Positions 25,667-34,916 of a stretch of 55,636 nucleotides of DNA are shown piece by piece; positions within the stretch are counted from its first letter, which is position 1; the number at the start of each line of letters is the position of its first letter. This DNA is from Candidatus Mediterraneibacter excrementigallinarum (GTDB lineage Bacteria; Bacillota; Clostridia; Lachnospirales; Lachnospiraceae): NCBI GenBank assembly GCA_019120075.1, contig DWVT01000201.1, positions 1 to 55,636 on the forward strand, given 5' to 3'. The notes beneath the pieces are model-generated. The model did no database searches. It worked only from the letters and a program-made list of their open reading frames with translations, and was not told where the DNA came from. The position numbers and the translations under genes were made by a program.

Positions 25667-26608
25667 TCAGCCCTTGACTCCGCCTACTGTAAGTCCTTTT
25701 ACGAAATATTTCTGGAAGTACGGATACGCCAGAAGGATCGGAAGGACTACAAGTACGGTAAGAGCCATACGTCCGCTGTCAGTCGGCGCATTGGCTGCCA
25801 TCTCGGCATATTCCAGTGCATTTGCCGAAGACTGTTTCATAAATTCCAGACTGTTCTGCATACTCCACAGCAGCGTCTGCACAGGATATTTTTCCTGATC
25901 TATGATATAGAGCATTCCAAGGAACCAGTCGTTCCAGTATGCGATCATCGTAAACATACCGATCGTTGCGATACCCGGTTTGGAAAGCGGGAGCACGATC
26001 CGGAAGAATGTCTTGAACTCAGTGGCTCCGTCCACTCTCGCGGCCTCTATCAGCTCAACCGGTATACTCTTATAGAAGGTCCTCAGCACCACGATATAGA
26101 ATGCATTGAACGACATCGGGAAGATCAGTGCCCATACGCTGTTCCCCAAACCAAGCATCTGTGTGTTCACCATATATGTTGCAACGATTCCTCCGTTGAA
26201 CAGCATCGTAAAGAGCATCAGCAGCGTAAACAGCCTGTTGTATGCATAATCGCTACGGCTGAGCACATATGCAAAACTTGCACTGATCGCCAGGCTGAAC
26301 AGCGTTCCGACTACAGTCACGAAGATCGTGATCCCATAGGAGCGGATGAGCTGGTCTCCCAGTTTAAAGAAAAACTCATATGCAGCCAGGCTCCACTCAG
26401 ACGGGAAGAAACTGTACCCGTTTTCAAAAATACTCTGCTCACTGCTGAACGACACGATCACCACGAGCAGGAGCGGGAGCACACAGGCCAGAGTCCAGAC
26501 GGAGAAGCAGATATTCAGCACGATATCAGCTTTTTTGGATATCCGGTTTATCGTCAGATCAGGGACCCCTTCATCCCTGTTCTTTTTCCTCTTAAATATA
26601 CTTTTCAT
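25667..26608 (-). CDS. carbohydrate ABC transporter permease (LplC/YtcP-like)
   Basis: A 313-residue inner-membrane permease with six predicted helices of the CUT1 MalG type. The ATPase-contact EAA loop is seen as ELIEAARVDGATEFKTFFRIVLPLSKPGI. The C-terminus ends in KGLTVGGVKG, typical of LplC/YtcP proteins. It lies 15 bases after the partner permease and 63 bases before the binding protein, in one operon. Confidence 0.93.
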   Translation of the reverse strand: MKSIFKRKKNRDEGVPDLTINRISKKADIVLNICFSVWTLACVLPLLLVVIVSFSSEQSIFENGYSFFPSEWSLAAYEFFFKLGDQLIRSYGITIFVTVVGTLFSLAISASFAYVLSRSDYAYNRLFTLLMLFTMLFNGGIVATYMVNTQMLGLGNSVWALIFPMSFNAFYIVVLRTFYKSIPVELIEAARVDGATEFKTFFRIVLPLSKPGIATIGMFTMIAYWNDWFLGMLYIIDQEKYPVQTLLWSMQNSLEFMKQSSANALEYAEMAANAPTDSGRMALTVLVVLPILLAYPYFQKYFVKGLTVGGVKG

Positions 26609-26623
26609 CCGTAACCCCTCCTG

Positions 26624-27580
26624 TCAGAATAATGCGCTGTCCGAATCTATCTTCCGTACGACGAGGTTTGTTCCTACCACAAGGACAAATCCTACAATCG
26701 ACTGGTACAAACTTGCCGCAGATGCCATGCCGACATTTCCGGTCTCTTTGAGCGCTCTGTATACATATGTATCAATAACCTGTGTCACATCATACAGCGG
26801 TCCCGAATCCCTCGGAAGCTGGAAGAACAGACCAAAGTCAGCGTAGAAGATCCTTCCGATCGCCAGGATCGTCAGAACGATCATCATAGATTTCAGGCAC
26901 GGCAGAGTGATATTTTTGATCTGCTGCCATTTCGTCGCCCCGTCGATCACCGCAGCTTCATAGTAATCGTTCGGGATGCTTGTCAAAGAACTCAGGTACA
27001 TGACCGTAGAGTATCCGATCGTTTTCCAGATCTGGAAAAACGTCAGGATAAACGGCCATTTTCCCGGCTCAGAGTACCAGTCCACTCCGGCAAACCCGAA
27101 ATAATTGAGCAGGTGGTTGAACAGACCGTCGTCCACACTGAACAGCGAAAATGCCATAAATGAAACGACAACCCAGGACAGGAAGTAAGGCGCCATAAAG
27201 ATCGTCTGATAGATCTTTGCCCTGCGTTTTTTCAAAAGTTCATTCAGACCGATCGCCATAGCAACCGCCATCACAAGGTCCAGGATAATGAACATTCCAT
27301 TGTAGAGCAGCGTGTTTCGAGTGATGATCCACGCATCCGTCGTCTTGAACAGGAATTCAAAATTGTCGAATCCGATCCACTCGCTCCCAAAAATCCCGTC
27401 TCTGACACTGAAACGCTTAAACGCCAGGAGCAGCCCCGACATAGGAAGGTATCGGAACAGGATCATAACGATCAGTCCCGGCGCTGCCATGATAGTCAGT
27501 GGAAGGTTTTTCTTAAATACCTGCCAGAAACTTTTTTTCTTTTTTTTCACGACAGCCGGGTTTGTAGTTGTAGTTTTCAT
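26624..27580 (-). CDS. carbohydrate ABC transporter permease (LplB-like)
   Basis: A 318-residue CUT1 permease of the LplB/YteP type with six predicted helices. The EAA loop reads YYEAAVIDGATKWQQIKNITLPCLKS. It is the first gene of the importer operon, with AAGGGG before the ATG, and is divergent from the response regulator gene. Control by that two-component pair is the usual arrangement for these importers. Confidence 0.93.
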   Translation of the reverse strand: MKTTTTNPAVVKKKKKSFWQVFKKNLPLTIMAAPGLIVMILFRYLPMSGLLLAFKRFSVRDGIFGSEWIGFDNFEFLFKTTDAWIITRNTLLYNGMFIILDLVMAVAMAIGLNELLKKRRAKIYQTIFMAPYFLSWVVVSFMAFSLFSVDDGLFNHLLNYFGFAGVDWYSEPGKWPFILTFFQIWKTIGYSTVMYLSSLTSIPNDYYEAAVIDGATKWQQIKNITLPCLKSMMIVLTILAIGRIFYADFGLFFQLPRDSGPLYDVTQVIDTYVYRALKETGNVGMASAASLYQSIVGFVLVVGTNLVVRKIDSDSALF

Positions 27581-27616
27581 AACATTCCCCTTTTCTTTCC
27601 GTGTTTTTCTACGTAA

Positions 27617-27646
27617 AGTGTATCATCCGTGCCCGAACTTCAACAA
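27617..27646 (-). promoter_or_regulatory. candidate promoter of the ABC importer operon
   Basis: On the minus strand TTGTTG (27646-27641), 18 bases, TACACT (27622-27617) with an upstream TG is a plausible but not perfect sigma-A promoter, about 37 bases before the permease ATG. Confidence 0.45.
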
Positions 27647-27734
27647 CGGCACAATTTTCATATGAGGTGCATCTTTTTTATCTGATGCTATCTGCCTAAA
27701 AAAAGTACCTCTCCTCATTATTTTTAGGAAATAA

Positions 27735-27789
27735 TTCACAAATCCGTCAGGCATATGCTATAATACCCGATGATCGTTACAGATCGTTA
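27735..27789 (+). promoter_or_regulatory. two-component operon promoter and GATCGTTA direct repeats
   Basis: TTCACA (27735-27740), 18 bases, TATAAT (27759-27764) with an extended TG gives a good promoter for the response regulator gene. Just downstream, GATCGTTA occurs twice as a direct repeat (27772-27779 and 27782-27789), ten bases apart, roughly one helix turn. This is a candidate binding site for an AraC-type regulator. Confidence 0.6.
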
Positions 27790-27824
27790 TCAAATGTGAG
27801 TTACAGATGAGGAGGAAGATATCT

Positions 27825-28919
27825 ATGATAAAAGTACTGCTTGTGGACGATGACTATCTTGCCCTTGAAGGGCTGTGCAGGATGCTGCACTGGGATGATT
27901 TCAACGGCGAACTGGCAGGCTGCGCCACAGATGGGGTGGAAGCCGTCTCGATGATCGAGGACAACCCTCCCGATGTCGTTGTCGCAGATATCAAGATGCC
28001 CCGCATGAACGGCATAGAACTTTCCCGCTATCTGTACGAGAATCACCGCGGCACCCGCATCATCCTCCTAAGCGGGCACAGTGAATTTGAATATGCGCAG
28101 AAAGCGCTGCAGTACCGCGTGACAGATTACATCCTGAAGCCTGTCACCAGGCAGAAGATAAAAGAACTGGAACTTCTTCTCACGAAGATAGGCAAGGACC
28201 TTGCGGCAAAGAAAGAGATCCGGCGCCTGACCGGAAGTGAGGCTCTGAAAGACCGGATGCTCTCCCTTCTGCGGCGTGGAGATGAGAAAACCGTCTATGA
28301 ATTTCTGCACGACGGAGTGCTTGCCGAAGCGCTCCTCCATGACACGGCAGGCACGCTCGGCTCTACACTGCTGAACTACACCTTTTCCTACCAGAGTGAG
28401 ATCGGCAAAGATAAGTCCTCTCTTGAAGACATGAAAAAGCAGGGGATGGACGACTACTGGGATCTCTCCTCACCTCCGGAACGGGTTTCTTATCTTTACA
28501 CCCGCTGCCAGGAGCTCATGGCGTACGCCAGGAACAGGAAAAGTGAATATGAACAGCCGATCGTGGCGCACTGTATCCAGGTGATCCAGGAATGTTTCTC
28601 TGATCCCGGCTTTAATATCTCCCAGCTTGCAGACCGCGCCAACCTGTCTCTTCCTTATCTGAGCACGGTCTTTAAACAGGCAATGGGACAGACGATCAGC
28701 AGCTATCTTTCCCGCCAGCGTCTGCTCTGCGCCCAGGAACTGCTGCAGGATATCTCCATCCCCATCAAAGACGTATGCGCCCGGTCGGGATACGAAGATC
28801 CGCACTATTTTGCCAGATCTTTCAAGAAACAGACAGGCATGACTCCCAGCGAATACCGCAATCTCTACAGTTCAAGGGACCTTCACCCTGACCTTCCCGA
28901 AAAGGAGGCACATTCATGA
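27825..28919 (+). CDS. response regulator with AraC-type DNA-binding domain (YesN-like)
   Basis: A 364-residue regulator: receiver domain (about 1-120) with acidic pocket DDD at 8-10, phospho-acceptor Asp55 in VVADIKMPRMNG and the conserved Lys in YILKP. A helical middle region follows, then a C-terminal AraC domain with two helix-turn-helix units (ISQLADRANLSLPYLSTVFK and IKDVCARSGYEDPHYFARSFKK). The ATG at 27825 is preferred because AGGAGGA lies nine bases upstream; the ATG at 27807 is itself part of that site. It overlaps the kinase gene by an ATGA junction and should control the divergent importer. Confidence 0.93.
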   Translation: MIKVLLVDDDYLALEGLCRMLHWDDFNGELAGCATDGVEAVSMIEDNPPDVVVADIKMPRMNGIELSRYLYENHRGTRIILLSGHSEFEYAQKALQYRVTDYILKPVTRQKIKELELLLTKIGKDLAAKKEIRRLTGSEALKDRMLSLLRRGDEKTVYEFLHDGVLAEALLHDTAGTLGSTLLNYTFSYQSEIGKDKSSLEDMKKQGMDDYWDLSSPPERVSYLYTRCQELMAYARNRKSEYEQPIVAHCIQVIQECFSDPGFNISQLADRANLSLPYLSTVFKQAMGQTISSYLSRQRLLCAQELLQDISIPIKDVCARSGYEDPHYFARSFKKQTGMTPSEYRNLYSSRDLHPDLPEKEAHS

Positions 28920-30700
28920 GCATCACCAAACGCAGCTTTCTGATCATATGCCTGATCATCTCCGGCATACTGATCACACTGAACCTGGTCACCTATGGCC
29001 TCTTCCAGCATTCCATCACCAACCAGATCCTGGCGTCATATGACTCTCTGGTGGACGCCAACAACTCTCTGTGCCGCCTTTTCACGCAGGAGCTGGACCA
29101 GCTCACTTATATGTATACCTCAGATGAGGAGCTGGGGAATCTGCTTTCCAGACCGGTTGGCGATGACAGGCTGGAGGATCTTCAGACGAAATCCGAGCTG
29201 AACAGCCGGATAGCTTATATCCTGAATTCCCAGACTACCCTGTCCAACAAAGGGTTTTCTTCCGTACTTTATATCAATCCGGAACTTCCGGTGAGCACGC
29301 TTTTTGGCTCTGATACCACGGTCCGGCGCGTCAGCCGTCTCTTCAGTGCAGACACTGTCCTTGACAGCGAGTGGTACAGCCATGCACTTGACCAGGTCTC
29401 ACGCCAGTATATTTTTGTAGACGGAGAAGACGGGTATCTCTGTTTTGCCAAAAAGCTCCAGAACAGCCATTATTCCGGTCCACGCCTGGAAGACGGGGTC
29501 GGAGTACTCCTCTGCCGTGTGCCGGCGAACCGCATCCCGCAGATCTTTTCTTTTCATCCGCTCACAGCCAACAGCGGATTTGCGCTCTTCAGCCGTGACG
29601 GAGCCCTTTTGTACCAGTCGGACACACTTCCCGACCTGTCGGACGCAGCGGAACAGTTTCTTGGAGACACCTCTCATCAGAGGCTGGGGATGAACGGCAG
29701 TTCTTATATATACAGTTCGGCGGAACTTGACTGGGGACTGCAGCTCCTCTTCCTTACGCCATACAGCGATATCACGGAACAGCTCCACACCGTCATGCTC
29801 CCTTATCTGTTCTGCTCGCTCTTTTTCCTCGTCATCGGCGCACTGTCCTCCCTTCTGCTCTCAAGAGGCATCACCCGTCCGGTGGTTCAGCTGACCCGGA
29901 AGATCGAGAGCATCCAGGACACGCGCAGTGTAGACTTGTCGGCGTTTTCAGGCTCCGGTCCGACGGAGATCCGCCGGCTGAACACCAGTTTTGCAGATCT
30001 GATCCGCCGTGTCAACCGGCTGAACGAACAGATACAGAGATCTGCAGAAGAAAGAAGGATCAGCGAACTGAAGGCGCTTCAGGCACAGATGAATCCGCAC
30101 TTTGTATTAAATGCCATGAATACCGTGAACTACATGGCGCTGATGCGTGATCAGGACGATATCGCCGCCACGGTAGACTCTATCGCCAATCTGATGCGCT
30201 ATAGCATCACAGAACCCGACCAGCTTGTCAGCATCCACACAGAGGTGGAAAATATCCGGGAGTATATCTCCATCTATACACTGCGTTTCCGCCAGGAGAT
30301 CCGGCTTGAGATCACGGCATACCAGCCGGACACAGAGATCTTTATCCCAAAATTCACTCTGCAGCCTCTGGTAGAAAATTCGATCCGGCACGGCATCACG
30401 CGCCAGGACGCCGGCATCACTGTCTTTCTCCGTGCATGGGAGGAAGGCGGCAGGCTCTTCGTGCAGGTGACCGATACCGGAAGGGGCGCGGATCCCGACA
30501 AACTCAATGCCTATCTCCGGTACGAGGACATGGATCTGAAGGTCTCCCACGGATTCGGGATACGCAACGTAAACGAGCGCATCCGTCTGCATTTCGGAGG
30601 AAACAGCGGCCTCTCATTTTCTATCGATGAAAACGGGCGCCTTGCCGCTACGCTTATGATCTGCCAGGATAAAAAAAGTACACCTGATGAAAAGAAATGA
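28916..30700 (+). CDS. sensor histidine kinase (YesM/LytS type)
   Basis: A 594-residue membrane kinase. Helix 1 (about 8-30) and helix 2 (about 292-316) enclose a ~260-residue extracellular sensor. A HAMP domain and coiled segment lead to the His_kinase motif, with His395 in QMNPHF. The ATPase domain has PLVENSIRHG, DTGRGAD and GFGIRNVNERI. This architecture is typical of kinases that sense extracellular carbohydrate or its binding protein and act on AraC-type regulators. It is translationally coupled to the regulator. The ligand is probably the glycan imported by the adjacent ABC system. Confidence 0.94.
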   Translation: MSITKRSFLIICLIISGILITLNLVTYGLFQHSITNQILASYDSLVDANNSLCRLFTQELDQLTYMYTSDEELGNLLSRPVGDDRLEDLQTKSELNSRIAYILNSQTTLSNKGFSSVLYINPELPVSTLFGSDTTVRRVSRLFSADTVLDSEWYSHALDQVSRQYIFVDGEDGYLCFAKKLQNSHYSGPRLEDGVGVLLCRVPANRIPQIFSFHPLTANSGFALFSRDGALLYQSDTLPDLSDAAEQFLGDTSHQRLGMNGSSYIYSSAELDWGLQLLFLTPYSDITEQLHTVMLPYLFCSLFFLVIGALSSLLLSRGITRPVVQLTRKIESIQDTRSVDLSAFSGSGPTEIRRLNTSFADLIRRVNRLNEQIQRSAEERRISELKALQAQMNPHFVLNAMNTVNYMALMRDQDDIAATVDSIANLMRYSITEPDQLVSIHTEVENIREYISIYTLRFRQEIRLEITAYQPDTEIFIPKFTLQPLVENSIRHGITRQDAGITVFLRAWEEGGRLFVQVTDTGRGADPDKLNAYLRYEDMDLKVSHGFGIRNVNERIRLHFGGNSGLSFSIDENGRLAATLMICQDKKSTPDEKK

Positions 30701-30718
30701 CTCTTTCCAATATGACAG

Positions 30719-30755
30719 CCGGGCGGTATATTAGAAGAAACCGTCCGGTTTTTTT
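30719..30755 (+). terminator. terminator after the sensor kinase gene
   Basis: Stem CCGGGCGGT/ACCGTCCGG (one G-T wobble) followed by seven T. It lies between the kinase gene and the fucosidase gene, so the latter depends on read-through or on a promoter I cannot place. Confidence 0.85.
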
Positions 30756-30785
30756 GTCCGGATACAAGAAAAGGAGCAGAATATC

Positions 30786-32144
30786 ATGGCTAAAACACTT
30801 ATCGTTAACGGTATACACAACTATACCGCACCGGAAGAATACATTCCCCCGAGATCAGAAGCAGTCAGGGAGCATCTGGAATGGTTTACGGACCAGAAAC
30901 TGGGTCTGATGATGCACTGGGCGCCCGGATGCCAGCTCGGCACTTACGAGAGCTGGCCGCTATGCGACGGGGACGCCTCATGGAGTCAGGAAGACATGAC
31001 ATGGGATGATATCGAGACATGCAAGCAGCAGTACCGGGACGCGAACAAAACATTCAATCCCGTCAAATTTGATCCCGCAGGATGGGCACGGCTGGCTGCT
31101 GAGTGCGGGTTCAGATACCTGCTTTTCACGACAAAGCATCACGACGGATTCTGTATGTATGACACAGAAACGACCGACTATAAGATCACGGCAGAGAGCT
31201 GCCCGTTCCACACGCATAAAGATGCGGACATCGTGGGCGCGCTCTTCCGGGAATTCCGCAGACAGGGACTCGGTATCTCTGTGTACTTTTCCAAGCCAGA
31301 CTGGAACAGCGAGTATTACTGGGCTCCTCAGTTCGGTCCCGCGACCGACAGAAATGTAAATTATGATATCGCGGAGAATCCTGAGCTTTGGGAGAAATAC
31401 GTGCAGTTCACGCACCGGCAGATCCGTGAACTCTGCACCGGATACGGCAAAGTCGATGTCCTCTGGCTGGACGGCGGCTGGGTGCGCCCCGACAATCTGG
31501 GGCAGGATATCCGCCTCGGAGAGATCGTCGAGGAGATCCGCTCTTCCTCCCAGCCCCACCTGATCGTCTCTGACCGCACCTGCGGCGGAGAGTATGAGAA
31601 CTTCATCACGCCGGAAAAAACCGTACCGGAGACAGCCCTCAGTGTCCCGTGGGAAACGTGTACGACCGTGGGAAAAAAGTTTTCTTTCCACTACACGGAT
31701 ACGTTTAAGAGCGGGCATCAGCTTGTCCTTCTCCTCCTGGACGTTGTGAGCAAAGGCGGAAATCTGGCTCTCAATATCGCGCCGCAGCCGGACGGACAGC
31801 TTCCCGCTCCTGCGGTACGCTCTCTGCAGGACATGGGCGCATGGCTTAAGATCTGCGGAGACGGCATATATGGGACGCGCATCTGCGCTCCGTATTTCGG
31901 GGAAGATCTGTTCTATACACAGAAAAAGGACAAAATATATGTCTTCTATGCATACGGAGATACTCCCTCTCTTCCGGAGCAGATCTCTCTTCTCTCCGAA
32001 AGGCCTGTAAAAGCCGTCACCTGTATGCGGACCGGCACTCCGGTGCATTTCCGCCAGGACGGAAATACGGTCACTCTCTTTACGGAAAACCTGCCTATGG
32101 GAGGCGCATTCTACGCCGAAGGCTTCTGCGCCGTTACGGAATAA
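30786..32144 (+). CDS. GH29 alpha-L-fucosidase
   Basis: A 452-residue family 29 fucosidase that releases L-fucose from glycans by retention. Diagnostic segments are HWAPGCQLGTYESW (about 44-57), TTKHHDGF (115-122) and VLWLDGGW, where Asp229 is the expected nucleophile. There is no signal peptide, so it probably acts in the cytoplasm on imported oligosaccharides. AAAGGAG lies nine bases before the ATG. It follows the two-component genes and faces anSME, with a shared terminator between them. The linkage preference is not predictable from this sequence alone. Confidence 0.92.
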   Translation: MAKTLIVNGIHNYTAPEEYIPPRSEAVREHLEWFTDQKLGLMMHWAPGCQLGTYESWPLCDGDASWSQEDMTWDDIETCKQQYRDANKTFNPVKFDPAGWARLAAECGFRYLLFTTKHHDGFCMYDTETTDYKITAESCPFHTHKDADIVGALFREFRRQGLGISVYFSKPDWNSEYYWAPQFGPATDRNVNYDIAENPELWEKYVQFTHRQIRELCTGYGKVDVLWLDGGWVRPDNLGQDIRLGEIVEEIRSSSQPHLIVSDRTCGGEYENFITPEKTVPETALSVPWETCTTVGKKFSFHYTDTFKSGHQLVLLLLDVVSKGGNLALNIAPQPDGQLPAPAVRSLQDMGAWLKICGDGIYGTRICAPYFGEDLFYTQKKDKIYVFYAYGDTPSLPEQISLLSERPVKAVTCMRTGTPVHFRQDGNTVTLFTENLPMGGAFYAEGFCAVTE

Positions 32145-32167
32145 GACCGCACAGACGCCGTTAGAAA

Positions 32168-32208
32168 AGATCGCTGACTGTCTCATTTACTGAGATAGTC
32201 AGCGATCT
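32168..32208. terminator. bidirectional terminator containing the anSME stop codon
   Basis: A 17-bp stem with one mismatch (32168-32184 with 32192-32208). It serves the fucosidase gene on the plus strand and anSME on the minus strand. The anSME stop codon (32183-32185) lies at the loop edge, so the last eight codons of anSME form one arm. Confidence 0.85.
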
Positions 32209-33298
32209 CTTTCATTCTCGGAGCACATTTCTCAAAAAACATCTGATATCCCGCACAGAAATGATTTCTGTAAAGCCCCGTTTCCTCATCCTGCATCCTG
32301 TGTCTGCGGCATCCGTTGCGGCAAAGATGAAACCAGCGGCACTCCCTGCACGCCTTGTCGTGTTTCAGGGACTCCTCCACAAAGTGTTTTGCCGTCTCAC
32401 TTTCGAAAAATTCCCCGATGCTGTTATCATTATAATTTCCCAGGCAGTATCCGTCCATGGCGTAAAAATCACAAGGGTATGCCCTTCCGTCCGCTTCCGC
32501 CACGCACTGTACGCTGCAGGTCCCTCTCTGCTCGCAGGACTCCGGCGGGATTCCCATGAGGATCCCGATATAATTTTCAAACTGCCGGATGTAAGGCGCT
32601 TTTCCCTTTCTCCAGTCCTTCTCCCACAGCCGGAAAAGTTCTGTCAGGAACGTTCCGTAAGCTTCCGGCGTCAGGGAATACTCCTGTTTCCCCGGCTCCT
32701 CGTCCGACGGATCGAGGCAGGCGATATACTGCTGGTAATCCCAGCCGTTCTTTTTATATTCCATGTATATCTCTCTTGCATGCTCTGCGACCGGGCGTGT
32801 CACGACAGTGAGAATGTTGTAGGCCACGCCGTACCTGTCAAGCAGCTCTGCAGCCCGCCTGACCCGCGAATAGGTCGGACCTCCCGCCGCGTCATGCCGG
32901 TATCTGTCATGCAGTTCTTCTGTCCCATCCACCGATATGCCGATCAGGAAATCATGTTCCTTAAAAAAACGGCACCACTCCTCATCAATGGCGTAACCGT
33001 TTGTCTGAAGCGTGTTTATCACACGGATGCCTCTCCGGTTAAACCGCTCCTCAAGCCGGACCGCCTCCCGGAAAAAGTCCAGCCCCCGCAGAGTCGGCTC
33101 TCCCCCCTGAAAGGCAAAACAGACCTCGTCTTTTGCCTGCCTCATCGCCTTTTTTATCAGGTTTTTCGCCGTATCCACGGACATCATCCCGCGGACTCCT
33201 TCTTCACGTTTCTCCATCTCGTCGCAGTAAAAACAGTAGCTGCACCGCATATTGCACAGTCCGGAAGCCGGTTTGACCAGCACTGTATGAAGCGTCAT
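32183..33298 (-). CDS. anaerobic sulfatase-maturating enzyme (anSME, radical SAM)
   Basis: A 371-residue radical-SAM enzyme that oxidises the Cys (or Ser) of a sulfatase to formylglycine without oxygen. The SAM cluster motif CNMRCSYC has Cys15, Cys19 and Cys22. FAFQGGEPTL and LQTNG are as in characterised clostridial anSME. The C-terminal SPASM region holds the auxiliary cluster cysteines, including CSVQC, YPCDFY and CRECRWFHLCRNGCRR. Its substrate is almost certainly the sulfatase at 22447-23913, whose motif is CSPAR. It lies 19 bases downstream of brnQ on the same strand. Confidence 0.95.
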   Translation of the reverse strand: MTLHTVLVKPASGLCNMRCSYCFYCDEMEKREEGVRGMMSVDTAKNLIKKAMRQAKDEVCFAFQGGEPTLRGLDFFREAVRLEERFNRRGIRVINTLQTNGYAIDEEWCRFFKEHDFLIGISVDGTEELHDRYRHDAAGGPTYSRVRRAAELLDRYGVAYNILTVVTRPVAEHAREIYMEYKKNGWDYQQYIACLDPSDEEPGKQEYSLTPEAYGTFLTELFRLWEKDWRKGKAPYIRQFENYIGILMGIPPESCEQRGTCSVQCVAEADGRAYPCDFYAMDGYCLGNYNDNSIGEFFESETAKHFVEESLKHDKACRECRWFHLCRNGCRRHRMQDEETGLYRNHFCAGYQMFFEKCAPRMKEIADYLSK

Positions 33299-33317
33299 GC
33301 GCTCACCCCCATTTCTC

Positions 33318-34676
33318 TCATCTCACGTCCGCCCCTCTTCTCTGCTCCCTTCTCCGGCACATCAGCCCCACAGCCAGTCCCAGGACCGCCGGCACCACCC
33401 AGCCGAACCCCTGCTCCGAAAACGGCAGGATCCCTCCCGCGAGATCCGCCAGCCATCCCAGCGGAGCAAGCTCCTGCATCTGCCCCGGGAGCGCACGGAG
33501 GAAGTCAAAGATGGCTGCCGCTGCGGTAAACCCGAGCGTCCACCGCAGGACGACGGGGCTGTCCCCGAAAAATCTCCCTGTCAGCGTCAGCGCGACCAGC
33601 ACGATCGCGACAGGATAGAGGAACATCAGTACCGGCATGGACCAGGCGATGATCGAGTCCAGTCCCAGATTGGCGATCAGGAACGAAACGATACAGAAGA
33701 TCACCGCCCATACAGAGTAGGATGGTCCCTTCGGGAACAGTTTCGCAAAAGTCTCTCCACAGCTTGTGATCAGTCCCACCGCGGTCTTCAGGCATGCCAC
33801 CGTGACTGTGACCGCCAGGATCACTGCTCCCACACTGCCGAAATAATAGTCTGCGATATACGCCAGTGCCTCTCCCCCGTTAGCGGATGCCGGGAACACG
33901 CCCCGGCTCTGGGCGCCGATGACAGTCACCAGGATATAGATCACTGCCATGAGGAGGGAACTGAACAATCCTGCCTTCACCGTGCTCTCTGCCACATCCT
34001 CCGGTTTTTCCACTCCCAGGGAGCGGATCACATCCACAACGATGATCCCGAAGGCGAGCCCTGCCAGCGCATCCATTGTATTGTACCCTTCCAGAAGACC
34101 TGTAAAAAACGCGCTGTCCGCATAGGCTCCGGAAGCTTCTGCCGCCCCGATCCCGCCCATGGGAGAGATCAGGGCCCTCACGACCAGTATCCCCAGGAAG
34201 CACAGGAAAAGGGGATTGAGCACTTTTCCCACCCAGGTCAGGATCTCCCCCGGGCGAAGGGAGAAGAAGAGCACTGCAGCAAAAAACAGGAAAGAAAACA
34301 CGGCGAGCCCGACGCTCTGCCCCGTTCCCGGAAGGATCCGCTCGATCCCCACAGTATGGGAGACTGTAGCGCATCTGGGGATCGCAAAAAAGGGACCGAT
34401 CGTCAGATACAGCGCACAGGTAAAGAACAGTCCGAACCGTCTTCCCGCCCTGCTGCTCAGTTCCAGGAGCCCGTCCTCCCGGCTGATCCCCAGGGCAGCC
34501 ACGCCAAGAAGCGGCAGCCCGACTCCCGTGATCAGGAATCCTGCTGCCGCCTGCCACATACTGCTGCCCGCCATCTGTCCCATAGACGCGGGAAAGATCA
34601 GATTCCCCGCTCCAAAAAACAGTCCGAACAGCATACTTGCCACAAATATAAGCTCTCTGAATGTCAGCTTTTTCAT
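33318..34676 (-). CDS. brnQ: branched-chain amino acid carrier (BrnQ, LIVCS family)
   Basis: A 452-residue, about 12-helix membrane symporter that takes up leucine, isoleucine and valine with sodium or protons. The N-terminus shows the family signature VASMLFGLFFGAGNLIFPASMGQ. It lies directly upstream of anSME with only 19 bases between, so the two may share a transcript although no functional link is known. A TATAAT box near 34750 on the minus strand may be part of its promoter; no good -35 was seen. Confidence 0.93.
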   Translation of the reverse strand: MKKLTFRELIFVASMLFGLFFGAGNLIFPASMGQMAGSSMWQAAAGFLITGVGLPLLGVAALGISREDGLLELSSRAGRRFGLFFTCALYLTIGPFFAIPRCATVSHTVGIERILPGTGQSVGLAVFSFLFFAAVLFFSLRPGEILTWVGKVLNPLFLCFLGILVVRALISPMGGIGAAEASGAYADSAFFTGLLEGYNTMDALAGLAFGIIVVDVIRSLGVEKPEDVAESTVKAGLFSSLLMAVIYILVTVIGAQSRGVFPASANGGEALAYIADYYFGSVGAVILAVTVTVACLKTAVGLITSCGETFAKLFPKGPSYSVWAVIFCIVSFLIANLGLDSIIAWSMPVLMFLYPVAIVLVALTLTGRFFGDSPVVLRWTLGFTAAAAIFDFLRALPGQMQELAPLGWLADLAGGILPFSEQGFGWVVPAVLGLAVGLMCRRREQRRGADVR

Positions 34677-34916
34677 GATCTGTTATCCCCCGTCAGCCTT
34701 CTGAAATATCATCCGTATACTTATGACCGATGCAGTCACATAGATATTATACTTTATAATCCCCTTGAAATAAAGGCTGTTATTTCTTCATATATCCGGA
34801 AGCTGTTCACTCCTGCCGGAAATGTGATTCATCACACCGTAATATTCATTCCCTTCTATCTCCATAATCCATTTTCTCCGGCATTTTATTAACGGTTCTC
34901 CGACTGATATGACACA
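34677..34916. other. intergenic region between the polysaccharide cluster and brnQ
   Basis: An AT-rich 240-base gap where base composition drops sharply compared with brnQ. It includes the inverted repeat GAAATAA-6-TTATTTC (about 34766-34785), which could be a weak terminator or operator, and the probable brnQ promoter. No gene was seen. Confidence 0.45.

Noticed and set aside
33297-34892. 531-codon plus-strand frame
   Set aside because: Antisense to brnQ, which has an unmistakable family signature and membrane helices.
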